A DNA stretch of 9,529 nt from Methanodesulfokora sp964525965 (GCA_964525965.1 CAZGKA010000064.1:1-9529), one strand, 5' to 3'. Positions 1-7,133 are shown, counted from the stretch's first letter. Notes: a model not told the origin generated them from the sequence alone. Made by a program: numbers and translations.

Positions 1-2449
1 TCACGAGCTCTGACAGCGGTTGCCTTATCTTCAGCTTGTTCTCTGTTCTTATGCTGTTCGCTGCCGTTATCACCCTCTTAGCCAGCTCCATTTTGGCCTC
101 GAGATCCTCATCTATCGAGCTGATGTCCACCTCAGGGAACCTCAGCATGACCACGCTCTCGGGACTTCCCTCCTCCCTGAAGGCCTCCTGATATATCTTC
201 TCAGCCGTCAGGGGAGCGAATATTGCGAGTATGGGCAGGGTCTTCACGGCTATATCTCTTAAAATCTCGGAAACCGTAGGATCGCTCTTTATCCTCTTCC
301 TCACTACCCTGAGGTAGAGGTGGCTCAGGTCGTCGACCATGAAGTTGAGGAACTCATTTAAGGCGTCATGAAGTCTGTAGCTCGACAGTGATTCGTCCAC
401 GCTCCTGATCATACTGTTCAGCCTTGACAGTATCCACCTATCCTCGCTCCTAGGAGCAGGCATTCCCGCAAGCTTCGCATATTCGGTTATGAACACGTAC
501 ACGTTCCACACCACGTTGAGCTTTCTCCTAGCCTCGTCCATGCCGAACCAGTTAAACCTCAGGTCGCTCCACGGCACCTTGGACAGGACAAAGACTCTGA
601 ACACATCAGCCCCGTAGCGCTCCAGTATGACTCCCACCGGGACGTAGTTGCCCTTGCTCTTGTGCATCTCCTCCCCCTTCTCATCGAGCATGAACCCATG
701 GGACATCACCGTTCTGTAAGGAGCGCTGCCGAAGACCAGGTAGCCCATCCTCAGCAGAGAGAAGAACCAGCCCCTGAACTGATCATGTCCCTCCACGATG
801 AAGTCCACGGGCTTCAGCTTCTCGTACTCGTCGCTCCTCGGATATCCTAAGCTTGCGAAGAAGGCCACTCCCGAGTCATACCATACATCGGCGACGTCTG
901 GAACCCTCCTCATTAGCCCTCCGCACTTCGGACAGCTCCAGGTTATCTCATCAACCCAGGGTTTGTGCAAGTCTTCCGGAACCTTTCCCGACTTCTTCTC
1001 GAGCTCCTCTTCCCCTCCTATGACCTCCACGTGGCCACACTTCTCACAGACCCATATCGGAAGGGGGGTGCCCCAGTACCTCTGCCTAGATATTATCCAG
1101 TCCTCAAGCTCCATGAGCCAGTTCTTAAACCTCTTCTCTCCTCCCCAAGCAGGGACCCACCTGACCTTTGAGATCTCCTCTATCAGCTTGTCCTTGAGGT
1201 CGGAGAGCTGTATGTACCATTGCTCGGTAGCTCTTATTATCAAGGGGGACTTGCACCTCCAACACACCGGGTACTTGTGCGTTATTTTTCCCTCATGGAA
1301 TAGAAGGCCCTTCCTCTTCAGATCCTCTATTATCAGCCCGTTAGCGTCCTTTATGAACATCCCGCTGTACTTTCCAGCCTCCTCCGTGAACACCCCTTTA
1401 TCGTCTACGGGGCTCAGGACAGGCATGCCGTAGTCCCTGTGAGCCACCTCGTAGTCCTCCTTTCCGTGCCCGGGAGCGGAGTGCACACAGCCAGTTCCCT
1501 CCTCCATCGTGACGTACTTGTCGCTCAGGACGACCTTGTGCTCCACCTTCGCCTGAGCTGGAACCTCCTCCTCGAGAGGGCTCCTATACTTTAGTCCCTC
1601 GAGATCCTTCCCTTTGAGCTTCTCCACCACCTCGTAATCCTCGACGCCAGCATCGCTCATCACATGTTCGAGCCTCCTCTCGGCTAGTATCAGAACCTCG
1701 TCCGCAACCCTTACCTTGACGTAGTCCTCGTCCGGATGAACCATGACCGCCACGTTGGCGGGAAGGGTCCACGGCGTGGTCGTCCATATCAGTATGAAGG
1801 TGTTCGCGCTCCCCTCCACCGGGAACTTCACATATATCGATGGATCGGTCAGCATCTGATACTCGTGCACCTCATAGTCGGAGAGAACGGTCTCGCACCG
1901 GGGACACCAATGAACAACCTTTAGATCACGCTTCAACCTGCCGCTCTCCCACACCCTCTTGAATCCCCACCAGGCTGAATTTATGTAGTCCCTTCTGAGC
2001 GTTAGATAGGGATTTCTCCAGTTCAAGGATACGCCCAACCTCTCGAACTTCTCGGTCATCTTGGACAGATTGCTCAGAGCCAGTTCCCTGCACTTCTCCA
2101 CAAATCTATCGACGCCATAGCTTTCTATATCCTTCTTGGTCTTAAAACCCAAGCTCTTCTCCGTGGTTACCTCTATTGGAAGCCCGTGTGTATCCCATCC
2201 GGGTTGATCTCTGACGTTATATCCTTTAGCTCTCCAGTACCTCACGACAGTGTCCTTTATGAACTTGTTCCAGCAGGTTCCAGGATGGGGCTCACCGCTT
2301 GATGGATACGGGGGTCCGTCCAGGAAGTAGAACTTCTTTCCACTGGAGAGAGATCTCCTCAGCTTATCGTAAATCTCATTGTCCTTCCAGAACCTTAATA
2401 TCTCCTCCTCGTACTCCTGAGGCGAGAATTTCTTCGAGAGGATCCTCAT
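1..2449 (-). CDS. ileS: Isoleucyl-tRNA synthetase, archaeal type (C-terminus cut off by window edge)
   Basis: Class I aminoacyl-tRNA synthetase that charges tRNA-Ile with isoleucine in the cytoplasm. The reading frame is open from the ATG at 2449 to the left edge, about 816 residues; the family usually has roughly 1,050, so the end of the anticodon-binding region is missing. Visible motifs: HIGH-like HPGT (55-58), GWDTHGLPIEV typical of IleRS, a CPRC pair (182-185) in a WCPRCETVLSD block, the CP1 editing domain with TTTPWTLPANVAV and GTGCVHSAPGHGKEDY (the Asp corresponds to the editing-site Asp), a CEKC...CPKC zinc-type cluster, DVWYDSG, and the KMSKS-loop equivalent EMHKSKGN (594-601). Chosen start: ATG preceded by AAGGGGTG (complement of 2455-2462), a plausible Shine-Dalgarno sequence 5 nt away. 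Identification is firm. Confidence 0.97.
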   Translation of the reverse strand, partial: MRILSKKFSPQEYEEEILRFWKDNEIYDKLRRSLSSGKKFYFLDGPPYPSSGEPHPGTCWNKFIKDTVVRYWRAKGYNVRDQPGWDTHGLPIEVTTEKSLGFKTKKDIESYGVDRFVEKCRELALSNLSKMTEKFERLGVSLNWRNPYLTLRRDYINSAWWGFKRVWESGRLKRDLKVVHWCPRCETVLSDYEVHEYQMLTDPSIYVKFPVEGSANTFILIWTTTPWTLPANVAVMVHPDEDYVKVRVADEVLILAERRLEHVMSDAGVEDYEVVEKLKGKDLEGLKYRSPLEEEVPAQAKVEHKVVLSDKYVTMEEGTGCVHSAPGHGKEDYEVAHRDYGMPVLSPVDDKGVFTEEAGKYSGMFIKDANGLIIEDLKRKGLLFHEGKITHKYPVCWRCKSPLIIRATEQWYIQLSDLKDKLIEEISKVRWVPAWGGEKRFKNWLMELEDWIISRQRYWGTPLPIWVCEKCGHVEVIGGEEELEKKSGKVPEDLHKPWVDEITWSCPKCGGLMRRVPDVADVWYDSGVAFFASLGYPRSDEYEKLKPVDFIVEGHDQFRGWFFSLLRMGYLVFGSAPYRTVMSHGFMLDEKGEEMHKSKGNYVPVGVILERYGADVFRVFVLSKVPWSDLRFNWFGMDEARRKLNVVWNVYVFITEYAKLAGMPAPRSEDRWILSRLNSMIRSVDESLSSYRLHDALNEFLNFMVDDLSHLYLRVVRKRIKSDPTVSEILRDIAVKTLPILAIFAPLTAEKIYQEAFREEGSPESVVMLRFPEVDISSIDEDLEAKMELAKRVITAANSIRTENKLKIRQPLSELV

Positions 2450-2489
2450 TGAAACACCCCTTGAAGGCCCTGTCATCTCTCGTTAGAAA

Positions 2490-2502
2490 GGAAATAAAAA
2501 TG
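2490..2502 (-). promoter_or_regulatory. Candidate TATA-type promoter for ileS
   Basis: Read on the minus strand this is TTTTTATTT, centred about 47 nt upstream of the ileS ATG. It would place transcription start near 2471 with a leader of about 22 nt that contains the AAGGGGTG ribosome-binding site. There is no clear purine-rich BRE directly upstream, so this is inference from spacing and AT content only. Confidence 0.35.
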
Positions 2503-2684
2503 ATGCTCATCAGAGCTCCCCAATTTCTGAAGAACCCTGAGGTACTGCCGAGCATGTCTCTCTGATTAAGCGAGGATTTGTTCCCGTCATGAGATGGTAC
2601 CCGATAAGAGTTGGATCAGAAGGAGGGACTAGGACGACGGTTAGTTTAATTTTGGAAGATCGTTAACCTAGGAGCTTCTAGAGG

Positions 2685-2790
2685 CTCACCAGCCAGTTTA
2701 AGGAGGAGATTGTGAGGGTAAGCTCACCGTCGTGATAGGGTCTGCGATTTTTACCCTAATCTGAGCACGATGTTATCATGTCGTGCGGGT
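2685..2790 (+). promoter_or_regulatory. Candidate structured RNA leader with alternative pairings
   Basis: Several short segments can pair in conflicting ways if transcribed rightward. GTGAG (2712-2716) can pair with CTCAC at 2685-2689 or with CTCAC at 2723-2727. AGGGTAA (2715-2721) is exactly complementary to TTACCCT (2751-2757), whose ACCC can instead pair with GGGT (2787-2790). A perfect 6-bp stem GCACGA/TCGTGC (2765-2770 with 2781-2786) closes a 10-nt loop. A TATA-like GTTTAATTTT near 2645-2654 could start a transcript around 2673. Switch-like or sRNA character is inference: the stems are short enough to arise by chance, and I recognise no known riboswitch or box C/D or H/ACA family. Confidence 0.22.
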
Positions 2791-2802
2791 TAATGATAAG
2801 TT

Positions 2803-3003
2803 ATGAGGGGATTTTCCAGAGCAGAATCTCGGACTTATGGAGAATTGACACGGGAATCGAGTTCTTCTAATCTTTGGAGATTTCTTAGAGCCAAGATCAA
2901 AGAGCTTTTAGGGGGAGTTCGACCTCTTGATGAGAAGATCCAACAACAGGTTCTATTTCAGAACTTGAACGGAGTGGAAATTTATTCAGCATCCTTATAT
3001 TAG
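2803..3003 (+). CDS. Doubtful small ORF, 66 codons, unknown
   Basis: An ATG-started frame encoding a 66-residue polar peptide with a central basic stretch (LWRFLRAKIKELL, about 24-36). I do not recognise it, and it has no clear domain, signal or membrane segment. Against it: no Shine-Dalgarno sequence before the ATG, AT-rich third codon positions unlike the neighbouring genes, and overlap of its 3' end with the likely nrdD promoter. For it: it occupies part of an oddly long spacer on the same strand as nrdD. It could be spurious, a decayed gene remnant, or a small upstream protein. I lean towards spurious. Confidence 0.12.
   Translation: MRGFSRAESRTYGELTRESSSSNLWRFLRAKIKELLGGVRPLDEKIQQQVLFQNLNGVEIYSASLY
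2976..3002 (+). promoter_or_regulatory. Candidate BRE/TATA promoter for nrdD
   Basis: GGAAA followed by TTTATT (2976-2986) resembles an archaeal BRE plus TATA box and predicts a start near 3008, leaving a leader of about 28 nt with AGGAG at 3025-3029. A second TATA-like sequence, TTATATTA (2995-3002), predicts a start near 3023. Either could serve; mapping of transcript 5' ends would decide. Confidence 0.45.
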
Positions 3004-3035
3004 GAGTCCCTTGGACTAGGAGCCAGGAGATATTT

Positions 3036-5069
3036 ATGTCGAAACAAGAGGTCATCGAAATAGCAAAACATCAGGAGGAGACCCTCTTCAAGCTGATAGA
3101 AGCCTATCTTCGTAATGGAGACATAAGCAGGCACAACGCTAATCTGATATACTCTCTTCCGAGCCTTGCGGGCATAATAGCGGGATACGTCCAGAGGGAG
3201 TACTATCTGAAGAGGGTTTTGAGTGAGGAGGAGCGCCTACTTCACGAGGAGGGCTGGTGGTATCACCACCAGATGAGCCAGCTTAGCCCGTACTGCGCCG
3301 GGTTCTCGGCGATGGACATAATGAGACACGGACTCAAGTCCAAGAACTCCTTCTCGGTCAAGTCCAGGCCACCTAGGCATCTCAAGACCTTCTTGGACCA
3401 GGCGGTGAACATGATATTCAAGGTCAGCCAGGAGGTATCCGGGGCCGTGGCCCTCAACGATCTGACCACTGTGGCGGCTGCCTACGTGTGGTATGAGAGG
3501 GAGATCCTCAACAAGTCGATGAGCTTCAAGGACGTCAAAAATGCTTTTCAGAGTTTCGTGTACAACATAAACCTCGACTTCAGGAGTGGGAATTCCCCGT
3601 TCACCAACGTCTCGATAACCATAGGCGGACCATCGCCAGCTCTGGCCGATGAGCCGATACCCCTGGTGAGCAACCTCCTGAAGCCCGTCACCTTCAGCGA
3701 CATACCCACGGAGCTTTACGATGAGGTGAACGAGGCCTTCTTCGAGGTCATGTCCGAGGGTGATGCCGAGGGGAAGCCTTGGACCTTCCCCCTCATAACT
3801 GTGTACATAACGGACGACTTCAACTGGGAGAGTCCCCTCTTCGATAAGCTCCTGGAGCTCATGGATAGCTTTGGCGGCGTGTACTTTGAGAACTATCTGA
3901 GTAAACCTTTCTCCGATGAGAAATGGCTGAAGAAGATAGGTCGCCTCGAAAACAGAGATCCTAGGCTCCAGAGGTCGTTCTGTTGCCGATTTCAGGTTGA
4001 TCTCGAGGAGCTCATGAGGACTCCGCACACGGGCTCGATATTCGGGCACAGCTCCGGAGTGGGCTCCGTGGGCGTGATAACGCTTAACTTCAACAGGCTG
4101 GGCTACCTGTACAAGGGAAACCTCGAGGCTCTCTTGGAACACATGGACAAGCTTCTGGAGTTCGCTAGAAGCGCGCTTAACAAGAAGAGGAAGTTCATAC
4201 TTGAGCACAAGGAGCTCTACCCGACGTTCTTCTACTACGTCGACGAGAGCCTGAAGACCTACTTCTCGACCATCTCGTTGGGAGGAGGACATGAGGGTCT
4301 GATAAACTTTGGAGTGAAGGACGGAATTCTCTCAGAGGAAGGCCTTGAGATAGCCAAGAGGGTGGCCTTTTACATATTGGACAAGCTTGAGGAGTTCAGG
4401 GAAAGGGATGGGGTTGCTTGGAACTTGGAGTACGCTCCGATGGAGACCGCTGCAGGATACCTGGCTAAAAAGGACCTGGAGCTCTTGCACCATCTGAAGA
4501 GGGGGGATGTGAGCAGGTACAAGATGTTTCGAGGTGTCCTAGAGGAGAGAATCAGGAAGGGAGTCGATGGGCTGTACCTGTCTGGGGGCAAAGAACGGCC
4601 GATCATCACCTCAGGCTTCCAGCCACCCTTCAGCTGTAAGAACCTGACCAAAATGGTCTATGTGTCCGCTCACACACAGAACTACGCCACTGGAGGGTCA
4701 GTGCTTCACATATTCCTGGGGGAGAAGATGAGCGTCGAGGCCAAGAAGAGGCTTGTCAGGTCGATATTCTCCAACTACCCGGTCAAGTACATAACGCTGA
4801 CCCCGACCCTGACCATGTGTAACAACTGCGGAGGAAAGTTCGTCGGGGAAAAGCTGAAGTGCCCGGCCTGCGGGAGTGAGGATACCACTGTTTACTCGAG
4901 AATTGTGGGGTACTTCAGACCGATAGCCAGAAGAATCAAGATACGTGACGCCGAAAGAGGACTCTATGAAGGAGAAGAGAACGTATGGCAGGACAGCAGG
5001 AGATCAGACTGGGTGACTAGGGGAATTTTCGGCGAGAGCGATATAGAGAGCTTCTTGAGGGATTTTTAA
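3036..5069 (+). CDS. nrdD: Anaerobic (class III) ribonucleoside-triphosphate reductase, no ATP-cone
   Basis: Cytoplasmic glycyl-radical enzyme reducing ribonucleotides to deoxyribonucleotides without oxygen; 677 residues. Seen in the sequence: SPYCAGF with C87 (first active-site Cys), the adjacent pair C316-C317 in RSFCCRFQVDL (one should be the thiyl-radical Cys), TGSIFG...GSVGVITLN (332-350), a zinc-binding CNNC/CPAC set (C595, C598, C609, C612), and the radical loop SRIVGYFRP with G625 as the expected glycyl radical. Catalytic residues thus appear intact. The first active-site Cys lies at residue 87, as in short NrdDs such as phage T4 (C79), not near 175 as in E. coli. No ATP-cone motif is visible, so dATP feedback through that domain is probably absent. 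Start: ATG with AGGAG 6 nt upstream. The activase gene nrdG lies about 1.4 kb downstream, separated by an unrelated gene. Confidence 0.95.
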   Translation: MSKQEVIEIAKHQEETLFKLIEAYLRNGDISRHNANLIYSLPSLAGIIAGYVQREYYLKRVLSEEERLLHEEGWWYHHQMSQLSPYCAGFSAMDIMRHGLKSKNSFSVKSRPPRHLKTFLDQAVNMIFKVSQEVSGAVALNDLTTVAAAYVWYEREILNKSMSFKDVKNAFQSFVYNINLDFRSGNSPFTNVSITIGGPSPALADEPIPLVSNLLKPVTFSDIPTELYDEVNEAFFEVMSEGDAEGKPWTFPLITVYITDDFNWESPLFDKLLELMDSFGGVYFENYLSKPFSDEKWLKKIGRLENRDPRLQRSFCCRFQVDLEELMRTPHTGSIFGHSSGVGSVGVITLNFNRLGYLYKGNLEALLEHMDKLLEFARSALNKKRKFILEHKELYPTFFYYVDESLKTYFSTISLGGGHEGLINFGVKDGILSEEGLEIAKRVAFYILDKLEEFRERDGVAWNLEYAPMETAAGYLAKKDLELLHHLKRGDVSRYKMFRGVLEERIRKGVDGLYLSGGKERPIITSGFQPPFSCKNLTKMVYVSAHTQNYATGGSVLHIFLGEKMSVEAKKRLVRSIFSNYPVKYITLTPTLTMCNNCGGKFVGEKLKCPACGSEDTTVYSRIVGYFRPIARRIKIRDAERGLYEGEENVWQDSRRSDWVTRGIFGESDIESFLRDF

Positions 5070-5095
5070 GTCCTCCCTAGACCAGACCTCCGGAC

Positions 5096-5112
5096 CTTCT
5101 TCTAAATTTTTC
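5096..5112 (+). terminator. Candidate T-rich terminator after nrdD
   Basis: A pyrimidine/T-rich run (CTTCTTCTAAATTTTT) begins 27 nt after the nrdD stop codon. Archaeal termination commonly uses oligo-T tracts without a hairpin. No strong stem-loop precedes it. The next gene has its own candidate promoter about 25 nt further on, which fits termination here. Confidence 0.35.
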
Positions 5113-5135
5113 AATTAAATTCCATTAGTCGCGTC

Positions 5136-5149
5136 AGGAAACATTTAAG
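5136..5149 (+). promoter_or_regulatory. Candidate BRE/TATA promoter for the transglutaminase-like gene
   Basis: AGGAAAC (BRE-like) followed by ATTTAAG (TATA-like, 5143-5149). The TATA centre lies about 29 nt before the ATG at 5175, predicting a transcript that starts within a few bases of the start codon (leaderless or nearly so). This agrees with the AAGGAG directly abutting the ATG, a spacing too short for a normal ribosome-binding site. Confidence 0.55.
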
Positions 5150-5174
5150 CGACCGCCGTGTCTAAGTCAAGGAG

Positions 5175-6344
5175 ATGAACCTCTCCAAGGCTCTACTGGG
5201 CATCTTGATCGTCGGAGTGGTGGCCATAGTATACTGGAACATGCTTGGGGCAAGCCTCCATCAGGTATCCAAGAATTTGGCACCTGCTAACTCAGAACAG
5301 GGGGGAGTTGGCCATCCATCTCCTCACCAAGCCTCTGTGAAGCTTAGCTCAAGTCCTCGTGAGATCAGTCGAGAAAAATTATGTGCTAAGATCTGGAGAT
5401 ATGACCTTAAATGCGCACTGTACTACGCTCTATCTCCCGATAATCTCAGGAAGGTCAAAGAGCTGGCGAATAAGCTCAGAGGAGAGACCGAGCAACAAAG
5501 CGTCTGGAATATCCTGTCCTGGGAGGATGAGCACATACACTACAACTTCACCAAGGCCAAGGAAAGCCCCCCTAAAGTGATCATATGGAGCAACGGCACG
5601 GTAAAGGTTGAGGGAAACAGAGGATACGTCATACAGACCCCCTACGAAACCGTTCTGAGAGAAGCGGGTATTTGCACCGATTATGCCTTGTTGACCGATG
5701 CCCTGCTCCTAGACATGGGCTTCAGAAAGGTGTACTTGTTCGAGCTAAGTTTCGAGAACGATCCCGTTGGCCATGTCGTTGCGGGGGTCAGGTTGGACGG
5801 CGAGTACTTCCTCTTGGACCAGCACCCCCCTCCAATGAACATGAGAGGCTACTACGACGTACTGGCTCACTGTGGGATTTTAGGAGTTGATCGAAGGACG
5901 AGGATCATCAGCAAGGCTCAGGTTTTTGAGATCAGGTTTAACGGCTCATCTGTCCAGGTCAGAAGTTTGGGAAACCTGAGTGGTAATGTCTTCCTGAGCA
6001 ACGGATATGTACTTGGAGCTGAAGACCTGAAAAACCTGAGGAGGGATCTCTCAGCCCTACTTCGGGCCGAGTTTCATCTGATTGAGGATCCTAATGTGAA
6101 GTCTCTGGAAGGTGGTTCTCTTCCGACAGTATATGTGAAGGGTATTGAATGGTCGTTGAAACTCCCCTGCTTCGCCAGGTACTATACCAGAACGTTCCAC
6201 AAACAGTTGGTCGAGATGATCTTCAACGAGATGATCAGCAACAAGAAGCTTGTTAATTACCTGAAGAGCTACAAATACTACTGGATGGACCTTTCCGTGA
6301 AGGAAGGGGATCTCGTGATTAAGCTCATATTGGCCAAGAAGTGA
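5175..6344 (+). CDS. Membrane-anchored transglutaminase-like (papain-fold) protein
   Basis: 389 residues, not assignable to a named protein. An N-terminal hydrophobic helix (about 6-24) preceded by a Lys looks like a signal anchor that would place the rest outside the cytoplasm. A linker (25-65) rich in Ser, Pro and Gly follows. The core carries a transglutaminase-like triad: GICTDYALLTDALL with C167, GHVVAGV with H200, and YFLLDQH with D215, preceded by the WNILSWEDEHIHYN helix common before such cores. Archaeal members of this superfamily are usually predicted cysteine proteases or peptidases rather than crosslinking enzymes; the substrate here is unknown. The C-terminal ~150 residues show no recognised domain. 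Start: ATG with a near-leaderless promoter; no better start is evident. It sits between nrdD and nrdG but has its own promoter, so co-function with them is not implied. The fold assignment is fairly sure; the function is not. Confidence 0.85.
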   Translation: MNLSKALLGILIVGVVAIVYWNMLGASLHQVSKNLAPANSEQGGVGHPSPHQASVKLSSSPREISREKLCAKIWRYDLKCALYYALSPDNLRKVKELANKLRGETEQQSVWNILSWEDEHIHYNFTKAKESPPKVIIWSNGTVKVEGNRGYVIQTPYETVLREAGICTDYALLTDALLLDMGFRKVYLFELSFENDPVGHVVAGVRLDGEYFLLDQHPPPMNMRGYYDVLAHCGILGVDRRTRIISKAQVFEIRFNGSSVQVRSLGNLSGNVFLSNGYVLGAEDLKNLRRDLSALLRAEFHLIEDPNVKSLEGGSLPTVYVKGIEWSLKLPCFARYYTRTFHKQLVEMIFNEMISNKKLVNYLKSYKYYWMDLSVKEGDLVIKLILAKK

Positions 6345-6404
6345 TCGCGTCGAACAAGCCCTTTCCTGATCACTCGGCACCTTTCTTCATCGATCACCCA
6401 AGAG

Positions 6405-6416
6405 GCGGGTTTATAA
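6405..6416 (+). promoter_or_regulatory. Candidate TATA promoter for nrdG
   Basis: TTTATAA (6410-6416) preceded by GCGGG lies about 34 nt upstream of the nrdG ATG, predicting a transcript start near 6438-6440 and a leader of under 10 nt. A purine run GAGGAGGGG (6424-6432) would then lie upstream of the transcript start and not act as a ribosome-binding site. This suggests nrdG can be transcribed separately from nrdD. Confidence 0.5.
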
Positions 6417-6446
6417 CTGGTTCGAGGAGGGGTTCTAGAGAGGTTC

Positions 6447-7133
6447 ATGTTTCCTAAGATAGCAGGAACGTTGGTAAGCGGAATAGACCATCCGAACAGG
6501 ATCGCCCTTGTCGTTTACTTACCGTACTGTAACTACAGGTGCCTGTGGTGCCACAACTACGAGCTCGTGCTTGGAAGATTTAAGGAGGTACCTCTCAAGG
6601 ACCTGAGGTGGGAGCTCGAAAACAACCTGTTCGTGGACATGGTGGTGATAACGGGAGGAGAGCCGACAATCTATGGTGATGGGCTGATCGAGCTGATCAA
6701 GTTCGTCAAGGAGGTCAGGGCAGATCTACCTGTAAGGGTGGACACCAACGGATCCAGACCAGATGTGATGAGGGACATCGTTGACCTGGTCGACGGCTTT
6801 GCTGTGGATGTTAAGGCCCCTCCCCAGAAGAAAGAGCTTTACTCCCGAATAATAGGCAGGAAATTTGATCGAGAGGCGTTTATGGAATCCGTTAGGATAG
6901 CATGTGACCTTTCGCTCACCCTCTTCAGGACGGTTCGCTACCCGATACTGACCGACGAGGACTTCTCGCTGATAAGGAAGTTTTTGAATGATATCTGTCC
7001 TGACAAGCCCTACTACATCAATGAGTTCGTCTTCGTGAACCTACCCAGTGATTGGAGAGCCGAGGCCAGTGCTTACCTCCCCGAAGACTTCCAAGATCAT
7101 GCTTTCTATCCTGAAGGGTTTGAGAAGGGTTGA
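6447..7133 (+). CDS. nrdG: Anaerobic ribonucleotide reductase activating protein, radical SAM
   Basis: Radical SAM enzyme that uses a [4Fe-4S] cluster and S-adenosylmethionine to install the glycyl radical on NrdD; 228 residues, cytoplasmic. Seen in the sequence: the CX3CX2C cluster motif CNYRCLWC (C28, C32, C35) followed by HN, the GGEP SAM-binding motif (70-73), VDTNG (98-102), and VDVKAP (120-125) as in activases of glycyl-radical enzymes. Assignment to NrdG rather than another activase (PflA-like) rests on the nearby nrdD and on the short length without ferredoxin-type Cys clusters. Start: ATG with AGAGG 3 nt upstream and a very short predicted leader. Its last 93 bp overlap the 3' end of the convergent AMP phosphorylase gene. 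Confidence 0.92.
   Translation: MFPKIAGTLVSGIDHPNRIALVVYLPYCNYRCLWCHNYELVLGRFKEVPLKDLRWELENNLFVDMVVITGGEPTIYGDGLIELIKFVKEVRADLPVRVDTNGSRPDVMRDIVDLVDGFAVDVKAPPQKKELYSRIIGRKFDREAFMESVRIACDLSLTLFRTVRYPILTDEDFSLIRKFLNDICPDKPYYINEFVFVNLPSDWRAEASAYLPEDFQDHAFYPEGFEKG
7041..7133. other. 93-bp tail-to-tail coding overlap of nrdG and AMP phosphorylase
   Basis: The nrdG frame continues to the TGA at 7131-7133, while the AMP phosphorylase frame on the other strand continues to the TAG at 7041-7043. About 30 C-terminal residues of each protein are therefore encoded by the same bases. There is no intergenic room for terminators, so converging transcripts must overlap. Confidence 0.85.

Larger units (their letters stand above)
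2450..3035. other. Long gene-poor intergenic region between ileS and nrdD
   Basis: This is 586 bp between two divergently transcribed genes, whereas the other spacers in the window are about 60-105 bp. No tRNA, rRNA, SRP RNA or RNase P signature was seen. It holds a candidate ileS promoter near 2496, a strong isolated Shine-Dalgarno-like run (2700-2707), a cluster of mutually exclusive complementary segments (2685-2790), a doubtful 66-codon ORF (2803-3003) and TATA-like elements for nrdD (2976-3002). The stretch 2505-2640 shows nothing I can interpret. It is more AT-rich than the flanking genes. Confidence 0.7.

Noticed and set aside
650..670. Non-standard KMSKS (EMHKS) in IleRS as a sign of loss of function
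   Set aside because: MHKS variants occur in archaeal IleRS, and all other catalytic and editing motifs are intact, so this is ordinary variation.
798..1433. 211-codon plus-strand frame inside ileS
   Set aside because: Antisense to the well-supported ileS gene; low-complexity Ser/Pro/Leu-rich translation with no domain.
2450..2640. T-box-like control of ileS
   Set aside because: The predicted ileS leader is only about 22 nt, and no T-box consensus or specifier hairpin was seen; T-boxes are also not known from archaea.
2731..2799. Possible box C/D sRNA (GTGATAG, CTGA, AATGATA)
   Set aside because: The C-like boxes match poorly and the order and spacing do not give a proper C-D'-C'-D set with terminal stem.
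3237..4292. 351-codon open frame on the minus strand inside nrdD
   Set aside because: It is fully embedded in the convincing nrdD gene; codon bias leaves the antisense frame open, and the peptide shows no recognisable motifs.
6341..6397. Inverted repeat GTGATCG ... CGATCAC with a TGATCAC between, downstream of the transglutaminase-like gene
   Set aside because: Seven-base arms about 43 nt apart with no T-tract; too weak to call a terminator or operator.
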